From: Antedon mediterranea
Taxonomy: Eukaryota > Echinodermata > Crinoidea > Comatulida > Antedonidae
DNA length: 64,000 bases
Direction of reading: 5' to 3'
NCBI RefSeq assembly: GCF_964355755.1
Contig: NC_092670.1
Location: 11,283,201 to 11,347,200 of the forward strand
Part shown: positions 31,967-43,528 of the stretch, in pieces
Position numbering within the stretch: position 1 is the first letter of the stretch
How the letters are laid out: each line of letters opens with the position of its first letter
Notes under the pieces: generated by a model
Database searches by the model: none
Told to the model about the DNA's origin: nothing
The model's input: only the letters and a program-made list of their open reading frames with translations
Program-made: the position numbers and the translations under genes

Positions 31967-32890
31967 ATATATATTTTTTTTATTATTGTTTTTTTTTTAA
32001 ATAGAGATATGTGACACTGTATTGTCGAACATGTATGGTACCATACCGGTAGGTATTCAAATATGCTTAATACGAAAAGATATTAAAATTCAGTGACTTA
32101 TTTGTATTTTATATCACTGTGCTCTACTGGCTCCAAGTTGGGTCCACTTGAGCACAGTGTATTAACATACGAAAAGATATTACAATTCAGTGACTTATTT
32201 CTATTTTATATCACTGTGCTCCACTGACGCCAAATTGGGTCCACTTGAGCACAGTGTAATAAAATACGAAAAGATATTAACATTCAGTGACTTATTTCTA
32301 TTTTATATCAATGTGCTTCCCTGGTACCAAATTGGGTCCACTTGAGCACAGTGTATTAAAATACGAAAAGATATTAAAATTCAGTGACTTATTTCTATTT
32401 TATATCACTATGCTCCCCTGGCTCCAAATTGTGTCCACTTGACAACAGTTACCGTAGTACTATTTCTATTTCGGAAGTAAATAAAGGCATAAATGGCGCT
32501 CCGTAGAAGTAGAGAATGCTCGATCGTCGAAATGACGCTCTGAATATACCTCGCGCTGGCGGCAGCAGCTCTAGGCCTAGGTTTTTTCTGTGCTGGCCTA
32601 GGTTTTTTCTGTGCTGCCCCCTGTGCGCTGTTTTTGCTGCTGTTCTTCTCGAGCCGAGCCAGACTCTTGCTGCTGCTGAGGCGGCCGGTGGAATGTAAAA
32701 CTTCGTCCAAGGAAAAAAACGAATCATGTAAGTTAAGGCTGGGCCTAGCTAGTGATATATATATTTATTGGTAGACAATTATACGAAATATTAAATTACG
32801 TCGCGTGTGTAGAACTAGGCCTAGGCCTAGCCTAGGCCTAGCTGTAGAGTGTAGGTATAATTAATACTAACTAGGCCTAGGCCTAGGCCT

Positions 32891-32923
32891 AGATGGTACG
32901 CTCGCTTCGCTGGCGTACCATCT
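32891..32923. repeat. Hairpin AGATGGTACG...CGTACCATCT
   Basis: Has the CGCTCGCTTCGCTGGCG core and downstream AGATGGTTCTCGAA of the hairpin at 25711. It sits next to a TAGGCCTA cluster (32750-32900). Confidence 0.45.
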
Positions 32924-33043
32924 AGGTCGTGCCCACAGATGGTTCTCGAATATACAGTAATTTCAGCGTAACAAAACTGGCGATTTCAAATGTACGTACC
33001 GCAGGACTATAATACATTGTCGTTTACAGAAACGAATATATAG

Positions 33044-33787
33044 ATGTTATGCGCGATTTGAACGATTTGCGCAATTTGAAATTGCGCAAAAAAATCCTTG
33101 CGCAATTTGAAATTGCGCAAAGAATTCTTGCGCAATTTAAAATTGCGCAAGTTGATTGCGCAATTTGAAATTGCGCAAGAAAATCTTTGCGCAATTTTAA
33201 ATTGCGCTGCACAATTTGTAAATTGCGCAAGATAGTTCTTGCGCAATATGACACCTTTGCGCAATTTGAAAACGAACTGTAAATTTTCCCATACATGGCT
33301 AGGCTAGGCCTAGGCAGAGGAGTTTAAAATGTAGTATTTTATTATATAAATAAGACCATTTCAATGAAGATAATGTTTAATACTCACTTTTTAAGTTTTT
33401 AATATTAGTTTAAGCTAGGCCATGTAACCTAGTCAGTATCAGTAGTCCAGACCCTAGCTAGGCTAGAGTAGTAGGCTATAGCCGGCCGCCCGCGCCGCGC
33501 CCGCCTGGTGGAACACCACCGCTTCATTTTCCTTCGTCGGTTCTTCGACGGTATGACGAAATGCGATATTTATCTTTAATTTTGAATCATTCTTAGAAAT
33601 TACTATAAAAATATGGGTGTGCATGATTTCACAATCTGTCGAAAAACCTTGCGCAATTTGCAGATTACTTGCGCAATTTAATACGTTGCTTGCGCAATTT
33701 GAAACACATGTTTCAATTCAAATTGCGCAAGGATTTTTTTTGCGCAATTTCAAATTGCGCAAATCGTTCAAATCGCGCATAACATAG
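33044..33787. mobile_element. Inverted-repeat element built of TTGCGCAA palindromes
   Basis: Both ends carry GTTATGCGCGATTTGAACGA in opposite orientation, with about 70-bp arms. Inside, hairpins TTGCGCAATTT-G-AAATTGCGCAA recur with 10-15-bp spacers; I count about 12 TGCGCA cores in 33060-33270 and 6 in 33650-33775. TTGCGCAA fits the C/EBP consensus. The region between (33300-33640) is unique and contains a GC-rich patch. Confidence 0.7.
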
Positions 33788-34241
33788 ACACGATGATTTA
33801 TGTAGTCAACTAAAATTAGCACCCTGGGAATTACTTCCGAAGGAGAAACTTATCACAAAATGAGTCCAAATTTTTGATTTTGACTCATTTAAAGAAACCC
33901 AATTTGTGTTTTGTATGTAACATTAGGGTTGAGGGATGGGAAAGCGGATAGCCTAGGCCTAGGTACAAAGAGGAACAATTTTTAAATATATTCTTTATCC
34001 ACTCAGTAACGAAATATTTTGTTCATGTTTTATAAGCCTATACATACATAATATACCTCTAAATACAGTAAAACATTTGCGATTTAATACTTTGTTAAAA
34101 CTGTCACTGTCATAATCGATTGAAATATTAAAGTAGGCCTACATGTCACGATACACCATTACGACGTTTATATTTTTGGTAATTATTAATTAATACAAAC
34201 GTTGAGAAGGAACTGTCAGTATAAAGTTTATTTGTATATAA

Positions 34242-35262
34242 TAATGTGTTTATATATCTAACAGTAGAGCCTATCCACAATGTCAGTAATACAGTTTATT
34301 ATTATCTAACAGGACGAACATTCACAGTAAGAAATGTTCGATTCAAATGAGGACCAAAAATAGTTAATAAATAGGTATTTACAGTATTGTCAAAGTATTG
34401 CAAGTTTATTCTCAAAGGGCCCATATATTTACCTACCGTATGTGTTAAACCAAGGGCTCATAAATTTACCGACTTGTGTTAAACCAAACTCTGGCAGACT
34501 GAGAGATTGGGATGTTCCATTCATCACAAATCAATACATTTGTATAATCGTATATTAAATCTATCAAAATAGTATTTTTTTAAGAAAATCGGCCTGTCTT
34601 CAACATTATGATGGTGTACTCTAGCTGTTCAACCGGTTTTCAGCTATTAAAAACAATTATCGTAGGAGGAGATAGGAAAATGCGAAGCCTCCTCGCATTT
34701 TTGTGGCGGGTATTTTTCAAGATGGACATCCATTCGACAGTGTATACCACGATCGGAAAACACCCCTATTTGGGGCAAATCGTTGAACCTAAATTCGTTT
34801 AAATCGTCAATAACTAATTATCTAACTTAATTTAATTAGTAAACAGGGTTACATCAGGTGGTTAAAATCAGTACCGAAAGTACGAACCAACTTTACATAC
34901 CATCGAGAAAAAATTCTAGAAGTAAGGCGCGATTTACCGAATTTTGCCCTTACGTAAATGTGTTTATATATCTAACAGTAGACCCTATCCACAATCTCAG
35001 TAATAAAGTTTATTTGTATATATTTTTATATCAAATCTAACAGTACGAACATTCACAGTAAGAAATGTTCGATTCAAATGAGGACCAACAATAGTTAATA
35101 GGTATTTACAGTATTGTCAAAGTATAGCAAGTTTATTCTCAAAGGGCCCATATATTTACCTACCGTATGTGCTAAACCAAGGGCTCATAAATTTACCTAC
35201 TTGTGTTACAAATTCTAAAAGTAAGGCGCGATTTACCGAATTTTGCCCTTACGTAAATTTAT
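34242..35262. repeat. Direct duplications upstream of the dsRNA-binding gene
   Basis: 34242-34480 and 34958-35207 share TGTTTATATATCTAACAGTA, TTCACAGTAAGAAATGTTCG, TATTCTCAAAGGGCCCATAT in order. 34908-34962 and 35208-35262 share AAGTAAGGCGCGATTTACCG. So a unit of about 300 bp was duplicated in tandem, with a third partial copy. A TAGGCCTA cluster follows (35270-35460); 35461-36030 shows nothing else. Confidence 0.8.
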
Positions 35263-36031
35263 ATAGATAAATAGGCTAGGCCTAGGCGGCTAGGCTAGGC
35301 CTAGCTAGCCCATAGGCTATACCTAGGCCAACGTTATTATCTAGTAGCCCCCTAGACTAGTAGGCCTGGACTATAGGCCTAGGCCTAGCTTCATAGAAAT
35401 CAACGGCAGGTCAACTTGTCGGCGGCCCAACCAGTCATCCAATAGCCTAGGCCCTATATTATAGGCTAAATAGTCTTGGCGGTCCTACTAAAACCCGGCC
35501 CGAGCCGAGCAAGGTACTGCAAAAAGTGCCCGAGACCGTCTCTAGACTAGACTCTGATTTATTTGACTATTCTATTATAACTTTTAGATGATTCGATCGT
35601 CACCGTGCATATATTTGTTCTAATTAGATTAAATTTATTGTCGGTTTAAAAATAATTACAAACATATAGGCTATCATAATTATGTATTTGTTAAAGAAAA
35701 AGGATACAATGAAACGCCTAAAACTGGGACTGCCTGATCCAATTAAATTATCTGAAAAAGGATGTAGGCCTATCATGCCTCGCAGTTTAACAAAAACTTA
35801 ATCTGTATTTGGGCGTTTAAACTATGCATGCGGCTAATCCTAACTTAGTAATCCTAGTCATTTATTCCATTCAAAATTTGTGCGGTTGAATTTGTTGGTA
35901 CAGTCATATATGCCTAAATTAAATGATAACTATAAATCTAGGGACCTACCTTAATAATATACTGTACCTACTCCTAGCTTCATTTAAACACCCATAAATA
36001 GAAAATAACATACTGTATATTATTTTATAGG

Positions 36032-39000
36032 ATGAATTGCAAGACTGCTGTTAGTGTTCTACAGGAGTTATGTGCCAAGAAGGCAATAACGCCAGTTTAC
36101 GAGACGATTGGTCAAGAGGGTGCCTCGCACCAACCGACATTCACCATTCGGTGTACTGTAGGTGATGTTACCGGTACAGGTGAGGGCCATAGTAAGAAAT
36201 CCTCAAAACAAGCCGCTGCAGAGGTGGTCCTCAGACAGTTGGACGTAGCGATTCCTGTTTCAGTAAAGAGTGACAGTACCGAGACGTCCACAGATGGATC
36301 TGTGTAAGGGAAAATAAAACTTTTTCTACTGCAGTTACTGCAGAAATTAAATTGTGTCTACACTTTAACCTGTTCAAAGGCAACTAGTTTGGAGAATGAC
36401 ACGGTTTATTGCTGCAGTAAAATGTAATGTGTAGTTACTGCAGTAATAACTGCACTAAAATAATTTTAATCATGAGAAATAAACAGGTTTATATAGTTTC
36501 TTCAGCTGGTGTAAAATTAGGTTGTGTATCAAAACAGTTCATCTGTCATATGTTTTATTATATTGTATTTTTCATACATACTGTATTATATTTTTATTTC
36601 CTAAATCACTGTAAATGTAAATCTGAAAGTATAGACTTAACTGGGTCTAGGCCTAGCTTGGTTGGGAGAGAGAGAGAGAAAGATAGCATTGCCCACATTC
36701 TATCCATCCATCTTTCCAACAACAATTTATATATTCATTGACCATTCACCTTTGAATTGTTGGCACTCGCACTAATATGCAGTCGAAACAGAACATAATG
36801 GAAAACATGAATAATAACTAAACTAAAAAAACACCAACAAAAACTATTTACAAACAAAAATACAATATATCAATCATTGGTACTGGTACTGGTCCTTCTA
36901 ACCATGATACTAGATCACATATGGTGGCTATTGACTGTATTATACAGTTAGTGCTTACGAACACTACATGTTGATGCTCAAAATAATAGCACTCCTGCAT
37001 CCCACTAGACCACTATTGTGTATATATATATGGATGGAGTATAAAAAAACAACATTTTAAATTTTTCAAATCAGATTTCCTTTCTATTTCCACTAGGAAT
37101 CAAGATGCATCAAATCCTGTCGGGGAGCTTCAAGAGTTGGTGACATACCTGGGTTGGAGGAAACCAGACTATGAAGAATGTGAAGAGAAAGGGCCACCAC
37201 ATGCCAAGGAGTTTACAATGAGGATTCAAATTGGTAGCTTTGAGGAGAAGGGTAAGTAAAGCTTGGAATTGACCAATCACAAGCGATGAATTATTCAAAC
37301 TATTGCTTGTGATTGGTCAATTCAGTAAATCAAGCTTTACATACAGTCTACTGACTATGTCTTTTACAGTACCAAGTCCATTACACAGCTATAAAGCTAT
37401 GTCTACACTATCAAACTAGTTTGAAAAAAAAAGTGTGATGTGCCCAAATATGCTTGTGATATGCCCAAATATGACATCATCATGTCTATATATGGGCTTT
37501 TTTTTTTCTGGCAGCCAATTTTACTTTTTTTGCTTTAAATTAATTGTTTTCAGTTAAAAATTAAAATGTCATATTTAACAAAAAAAGTGGAAAAAAAAAA
37601 CCAAATTTGTCAGGGGGACAATATGTCTTTTAAGGATACGTTTAAATAACGTTTTGTCTGCTTTAAACATAGGTATAGCCAAAAGTAAACGACTTGCCAA
37701 ACGCTTGGCAGCATCCCAAATGCTGTTACGAATCAAGTCTTTGCCGCCAGACACAGACCCTGGTTCACCCCTCAAGGCTGCTCAAGACATCAGAAAACTA
37801 GTGGACATGAAGGTAAGAATAGAATCCAATATTCCTGGTAATAAATCTTTGAAATGAATAAATAATTTTCAGAAGACCAGATATACTCTTTGTGTGGAAG
37901 CTTGGTTGTCTTGAAAGAGGAACTATAGATTGTTTAAAGTGCACACATTTTCTAATACTGGATATGCCATTATTTTGGCGGTGTTTTAATTTTTGCGATG
38001 AGGAACAGGACAGCAAACTTTTTGAATAATTTCAAATTATTTTTTTACTTTGTAATACAAAAAAAATCGTAATTTAATCTACATTAGGCCTAGGTTAGAA
38101 TGGCTCTTTTATATAAAATGGCGTCCGCAAAAATATCAACACCCTAAAATGTTGATATTGGTATTAAATTGCGAAGATTCTATACGCAAAAAATAATAAC
38201 ATAAACAGTACCTACTTGCAAAAACTTGTTATACCACAAAAATAAAGTGATCCTAGCGAACCACCCAATTATATATTTGCGTCATAATCCTTGAAAATAG
38301 CATTAAAATTATTTTAATCTATCTGAAATTATGTTTGCCTTGCCCTACAGCAGAAGAAAGGAAGCCCGTCTTCATCAACACAACTTAAAGTTAATCAGTT
38401 GAACCTACTGCAAACCTCATCTGGAGAAAAGATAGATGTTCTACGAAGCCAGGATTTAACGTCACACCATGGTAAAAGAAATGTTTTGTACAAATAAACT
38501 TCTAAAATTAAAAATATATTGGCCCCCTGTTTTTTTGTTGTTGAATATGCCATTTTAATGCCATATAATAATTGTTCACTTTGACCAAAAATTAGATTAA
38601 AAATGTATCAAAAAAAAAATTCAACTAGAAGCCCATTGGAAGACAACAGAATTCTGGCAAATGTACCGTTTATTCATGACATGACAAACTGGTCTACTTT
38701 TGGCCCAAGTTTGATTTTGTTCATCTTTATTTTTGTTTTGGGGACACTAAATCTTTAAATGCCTCAACAGATGGAGTTTGACAATAATTACAAGTTTAAC
38801 TTTTTACAGACTCCAACTACTGTTCAATGCTTCAAGACTTAGCTGAAGAGCAGAACTTTGAAATACGTTATATTCCTATTGAGGAGACTAGTATCAGTGG
38901 TCGTAGACAGTGTCTTGTACAACTAACCATGTCCCCAGGAAGTAACGCACCTCTGGCCGTCTGCATGGGCACAGCGGATACACTCGACCAGTCGAAGGCG

Positions 39001-39072
39001 GAGGCTGCCCTCAATGCTCTAAACTTCCTGAAAGTGCTGTCGACGAAGGGAATGCCAAGCGCAAATCAGTGA
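36032..39072 (+). CDS. TARBP2/PRKRA-type protein with three dsRNA-binding domains, 316 aa
   Basis: Dicer-partner type dsRNA-binding protein (TRBP/PACT/Loquacious family), expected in cytoplasm in small-RNA loading. Exons: 36032-36303, 37097-37251, 37673-37812, 38351-38471, 38810-39072; 951 bases in frame, all GT-AG. dsRBD1 about 3-72 (HQPTFTIRCTVGD, SKKSSKQAAAE), dsRBD2 about 97-165 (NPVGELQELVTYLGWRKPDY, then KRLAKRLAASQMLL), a linker with SSGEKIDVL as in PRKRA, and dsRBD3 about 231-306 (MLQDLAEEQNF, QCLVQLTMSP), the degenerate type used for Dicer/protein contacts. PRKRA is 313 aa. The ATG lies one base after an acceptor (TTTTATAG|G), so a 5' exon exists and could add N-terminal residues; here the N-terminus is unusually short. 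Invertebrates often have one gene for both paralogues, so I give no symbol. Confidence 0.9.
36738..36870. repeat. Dispersed repeat, second copy
   Basis: In intron 1 of the coding region of the dsRNA-binding gene; same order of words as 287-480 (CATTCACCTTTGAATTG, GGCACTC, then an A-rich tract). Confidence 0.45.
37260..37336. mobile_element. Short deleted family-B MITE eight bases after a splice donor
   Basis: Begins AGCTTGGAATTGACCAATCA and ends TCAAGCT; flanks TAA/TTA. The interior ACCAATCACAAGCGATGAAT and its inverse match 51868-52046. The exon ends at 37251 and its donor GTAAGT is 37252-37257, so insertion just spared the splice site. Confidence 0.65.
37395..37512. mobile_element. Family-E MITE, truncated
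   Basis: Starts AGCTATGTCTACACTATCAA after TAA; the interior has GTGATGTGCCCAAATATG and ATGACATCATCATGTC. Other copies: 47294-47430, 59455-59556, 60286-60412. Confidence 0.65.
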
Positions 39073-42000
39073 GAAATCGTTACAAAAGGTTACCCTCCCA
39101 AACTGATGTTGGCTGATGTCAACAGATTTGCCTACTGCCTAACAGGTGGTTGACAATATGTAGAAAATATCACAGCTACAAACCATGCCTTAGGGACAAG
39201 CTAGAGTAAAGAGCAAGATAAAATTAACCATTATTATTAAATTATTTCAGCTATTCAATATTGAATGTATTTATGTAAATGTGGAGATAAGAAAGTTTTA
39301 GTAACTTCAGATCATCAAAAAAGATGGAACTTTAAACAAAAATTTTGGGGGGAGACCATTGATTTGAAAGAAGGATTTAAAATCTTAATTATTCGGCCGA
39401 AATATTAATTAGCGCAACCCCTCTTTAATAATCTCCGCAATTTGTTTGTTGTTGAGTGCTTTCTTTATTGAATTTGTATATTTTTACTATAATGATTGAA
39501 TTTTCTTGTCCTTTACTCTATTGTCTAAAAAAAGCTGTGGCTAAATCATAGGTGTCATTTAGACAGCTACATAATACACAATATCAAATTTAAATATTTT
39601 ATTATGAATTCTAATTTCAGCTAATCGACGTTCCATCTGAGAATGAATGTTACATTTTAAGGATGGATGCTCAAGTCATTACTGTCAAATTTGTTTTCTG
39701 TGTTTATTGGATATTAAAATATAGCTTATTCAAATTTCAGCAAATCATTGACATCTATGAATGGATGTTTTATTTTTATGATGGATATACCACCTTGAAG
39801 TTGGTGAATCCAATAATTATTAGTGAGCTAACAAAATAAGCAATATTTCTTAACTATTTTTATGGCAAACATTAAATATGGCAATATATTGTGTACTATG
39901 GAGCTCTTTAAATGGTGAATAGGGATTATTGTATTTATAAGATTACACTGTTCATTGGAAAATAAGAACATAAAGGTGGGTAGCAAAGGTCAAAGTTCAT
40001 TGAATATTTTAAAATTACAAAACATTTTCCCTAATGTTCCCATTAAAGAAAAGTTAAAATACAATATAAATATTAAAAAGAAAAAATTAAATGATCATGG
40101 AAAACGTTATCATTGAGAAAAAAAAAAACTTTTGGAAATAGATGATGAATTTTGGTCCGTGGTACCTTTAGTAGCGGTAGACCTTTCCAAATAAAAAACA
40201 ATGATAATAATTTGAAAGTTGAAATGCCCAAGAAGAAGCAAAGGGTATTATGGGCAAGTGCCAGATGAATACTGGTAGAACGTTCATTTATAAACGTTGT
40301 CGTTAGCAAAACGTGTGCATATGTGTTTTTAATTACAGATATTTTAAATATAAATGTTTTTATGGGCACTTGCAAAGAAGAAAAGGAAATTTTAAGATAA
40401 TTCAGTTTTCAAAGAAAAATGTGTTGAACATACTAAAGTAGTTTTATTATCCAAATTTTAAGTGTTTTATAGAAATTTGTCATTATGAATAGACACTTAT
40501 TAAAAGCAGAAATTTGAAATTTTTTTTTTACTACATAAGTAGCAAAAATTATTAAAACAATGTTGATTTAATTGTGTTGAATCAATTAAATTGTTCTAAA
40601 GAAATATAATTAGATTAATTCGGTTAATTAATTCATGCATATAAAATGCACAAAACTTTTTTGATTTATAATGACTAAATTTTAAAAAGATATTGTTTTT
40701 TTGTTTTGTATTCATTGGTGTTTCTTCATCAACCAAATCATGTCATCTAAGAAATTAAGTATACTACTGTGATTATGTTTTAAAACTGGATTTTAATAAT
40801 AAATAATGCTAAAGTTTTTAGAAAAAAAACCTGTTATTGTAATAGGTAAACAAGAATCAGTGTCTTTAGAATAGGCCCTATTATATGTAAAAGTTGAAAT
40901 GTAATTTAGTTAGTTTGATAAAGGTTTAGTCTAGCTTCATTTCAACTTATGGTAAAAAGATAAACATTTATGGCACACATGTAATACTTTTTTTTTTAAC
41001 TATTACAAGACTTGGGGGAACTCTAGGTAAGGTTTAATATGTTGATACATAATATTTTAATTATATTAACATCACATTGTTTCACATAATATTCAAAAAT
41101 TAATTTTAAACCACAATGGAATGTAAATGTACATTAATGTGGGTGGGGTATAACTGGACTGAATTGCGCACAGGTGTGAAAAGACACATCCAACAACATT
41201 CTTCTCCCCTAAGGATCCCTTTATGTCGTACAACTGTTATTGCATCGTCTACAGGTTGAAATGAACCGGTATACTGAATTGTGCATATACTGTACAAATA
41301 TTATTTAAAACAGAAGTATGGAAGCTTAAAGTGACCTTCTGATTTACTAAACAAATTATCTTGGTATAACATGCAATCCCCTTCCAAATACTGTTGCATT
41401 ATTGATCATTCTCGCTAAGACTAAAAGGAATAATACCACTAAATATTTATTGACTTTGAAACATTTTTGTATTGGGAAATATCTCATTGATTAACATCTA
41501 ATTAAAAAAAATGTCAAATATTCAAAAGAAACAACCCTGTATTTATGTAACTTAAGTGAAATACTTTGTATTTAAGTGAAATTTCTTGCTTAAGTGCAAT
41601 TTTGACTACACTTACAAACTCCAAACATCAGAATGTTCTTCCCAGTTGAAATTATAATAATAATAATAAAGTTGGACGAGGGTGTCTGGTTTGGGAGAGT
41701 TGACTGCGCCAAAATATACAAGGAAATGAAAACAGAAAAAAAACTTTGCCAATTTTATGTTTAAAGAGTATTTCACAATTGTTTTGATTTAGACTGATGT
41801 GTTGGGAGATATTAACATGAAACAGGATCATTAACATCTTAAGATAAAAATGTTCTATTCAGTATGCATGCATTATGTAGTTAGTAGTACATTGTAGTAA
41901 CTAGTGTATACTGTACCACTTAAAGTGACAAATTGAGTGTTGTAGTTACAATAAAATGAATAAAATGTTTTATTGTAGGACAAGAAGATGATCCAATAAT

Positions 42001-43528
42001 GTGTTTGTTTTTTTTTTTTTTTATTTTATTTCCGCCAAAAAATGTCACCTTTGCTGTTTGCATGTTAAAACTAAGTTAAAATCAATAAACAGCAGTGGAA
42101 TTTTTATTTTGTTTTTCTGTACTCGTATAGTCCAGGTTGTAGACGGCAAATCGGCTTAACATTTTGGCACACAGGGGCCCCCAATGCAGCTACCCAGTGT
42201 TGGAGGACCTCTTAGGAGTGCCAAATTGTGCTAAACATTTTCGCTGTTTGCTAAAACTTAGTGTGTAATTTAATTTGTTTTTCTGTACTTGTTTTGTCTA
42301 TGTTGTTGACGATTCTGTATAACATTTTGGCACATATAGCGTATCATAACTATGCAAAAGTGCTATAAAACAACTATTGAGCGCTTACTGGCTAAACACA
42401 GGGGCCTCCCAATGCAGTTACCCAGTGTTGGAGGGCCCTTAGGAGTGCTAAATTGGGGTACTTTTCCCATTGTTCTACGTGAAAAAAACCAATAATGAGT
42501 CTAGTACTTGTAGAACTTGTTAAACCAGCCGCATAAAACAAAACAAAAATATACAGTAGTTTATATTGAGTTTATTAATTCATTGAAGTTCACATGCAAA
42601 TATTGACAGGCTTGATAAAATTATATTTACAAAATCTGTAATTTTAATTTTATTTATTTATTGCATAAATTTTACATGAAAAATATTGAAAGAAAAAAAG
42701 TTGTATGTACAAAATATGCACAATTTTATTGACTTCATTTTTACATTAAAACAAATATTACATTTCAGAAGTGACAGATTGTATACAGATTGTAGAAAAC
42801 ATGCATGACAAAATAATAAGAAAAATGAATGAATGTATTGGACTGATTGGGATAGGAATTTGGAAAAAAATAATAATTTAAAAAAAAATTCATTTTAGTC
42901 ATTTATGCATTTATTTTTTCTTTATTTGTTGCATTATCCATCCACTATTCATTCATTCTCTATCAGTCTCATTTTTTCATCCATCCATCCATCGAATACT
43001 TCACTGATTATTGTTTATTCTTTAACGTATACATGGTATACAAACATATTGGGTGTGTATGTACAGTATAATATGTTTTGTTGCCTCCTTTTACATATAT
43101 TTGCAGGTACAAGCATACAAGAAAGTTATATATTGATTTCCCATCACAAGCTTTCATTTTGGGACGATAGCCAGGTAGAAGGTAATTTAACCATGACAAG
43201 TGGAATGTTTATTACATCTACATTCCATAACTGTCACAGTCTTATTAAACTACTTATGTTTACCTTCCCAAAGTTAAAGCCACACAAAACAGATTTTCAC
43301 TGGCTTACAATAGGAAAACGTATTTGTGACGAATTCATTCGTTATCACTTTTGTAAGAAACCTCCCTACGACTTAGACCGCTTTTATTTGACCTTTCTTG
43401 TATAATACAGATACAATAGGCCTATCATCTGTCATAACATCCAGTAGGCCTAATCATTTAATGTCTCACTTATTTTCAATAGCACACATTCTTTGTTTTA
43501 AAATTTGCTGATATTATGAAACTGACTT
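39073..43528. other. Convergent 3' region between the dsRNA-binding gene and the SH3BP5-like gene
   Basis: AT-rich, with many AATAAA and TTTATT words on both strands (for example near 40798, 41957, 42565). It probably holds both 3'UTRs, but I cannot pick polyadenylation sites. 42150-42250 and 42390-42460 share GGGGCC.CCCAATGCAG and TACCCAGTGTTGGAGG, a local duplication. The 166-codon plus frame at 42905-43405 has low-complexity content and no family features, so I do not call it. Confidence 0.5.

Larger units (their letters stand above)
27848..32566. mobile_element. 4.7-kb inverted-repeat (foldback-like) element with arrayed arms
   Basis: The left arm begins GCTGGCGGAGGTATATTCAG, then CGGAGCGCCATTTATGCC and ATAGAAATAGTACTACGGTA. 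The right arm (32060-32566) is its inverse. Inside both arms, units of about 95 bp (GTGCTCAAGTGGACCCAATT, ATATAAAATAGAAATAA, TTTTAATATCTTTTCGTA) are repeated: about four units at right, the left array split by LINE remains. The middle consists of 0.8-0.9-kb direct repeats and has no coding frame. Class and target duplications are undetermined. Confidence 0.6.

Noticed and set aside
32408-32727. Minus-strand ORFs of 92 and 100 codons
   Set aside because: They lie in the right arm of the inverted-repeat element and a GC-rich repeat (GTGCTGGCC); no family features.
33044-33270. CRISPR-like palindromic repeats
   Set aside because: Spacers are only 10-15 bp and similar, the units are perfect hairpins and the whole is bounded by inverted repeats, so a mobile-element origin fits better.
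33007-33296. ORFs with NCAQFKIAQ-like repeats
   Set aside because: Translation of the TTGCGCAA palindrome array.
42905-43405. 166-codon plus-strand ORF
   Set aside because: It lies in the 3' region of the SH3BP5-like gene, begins in low-complexity TTTAT/TCCATCC sequence and has no family features.
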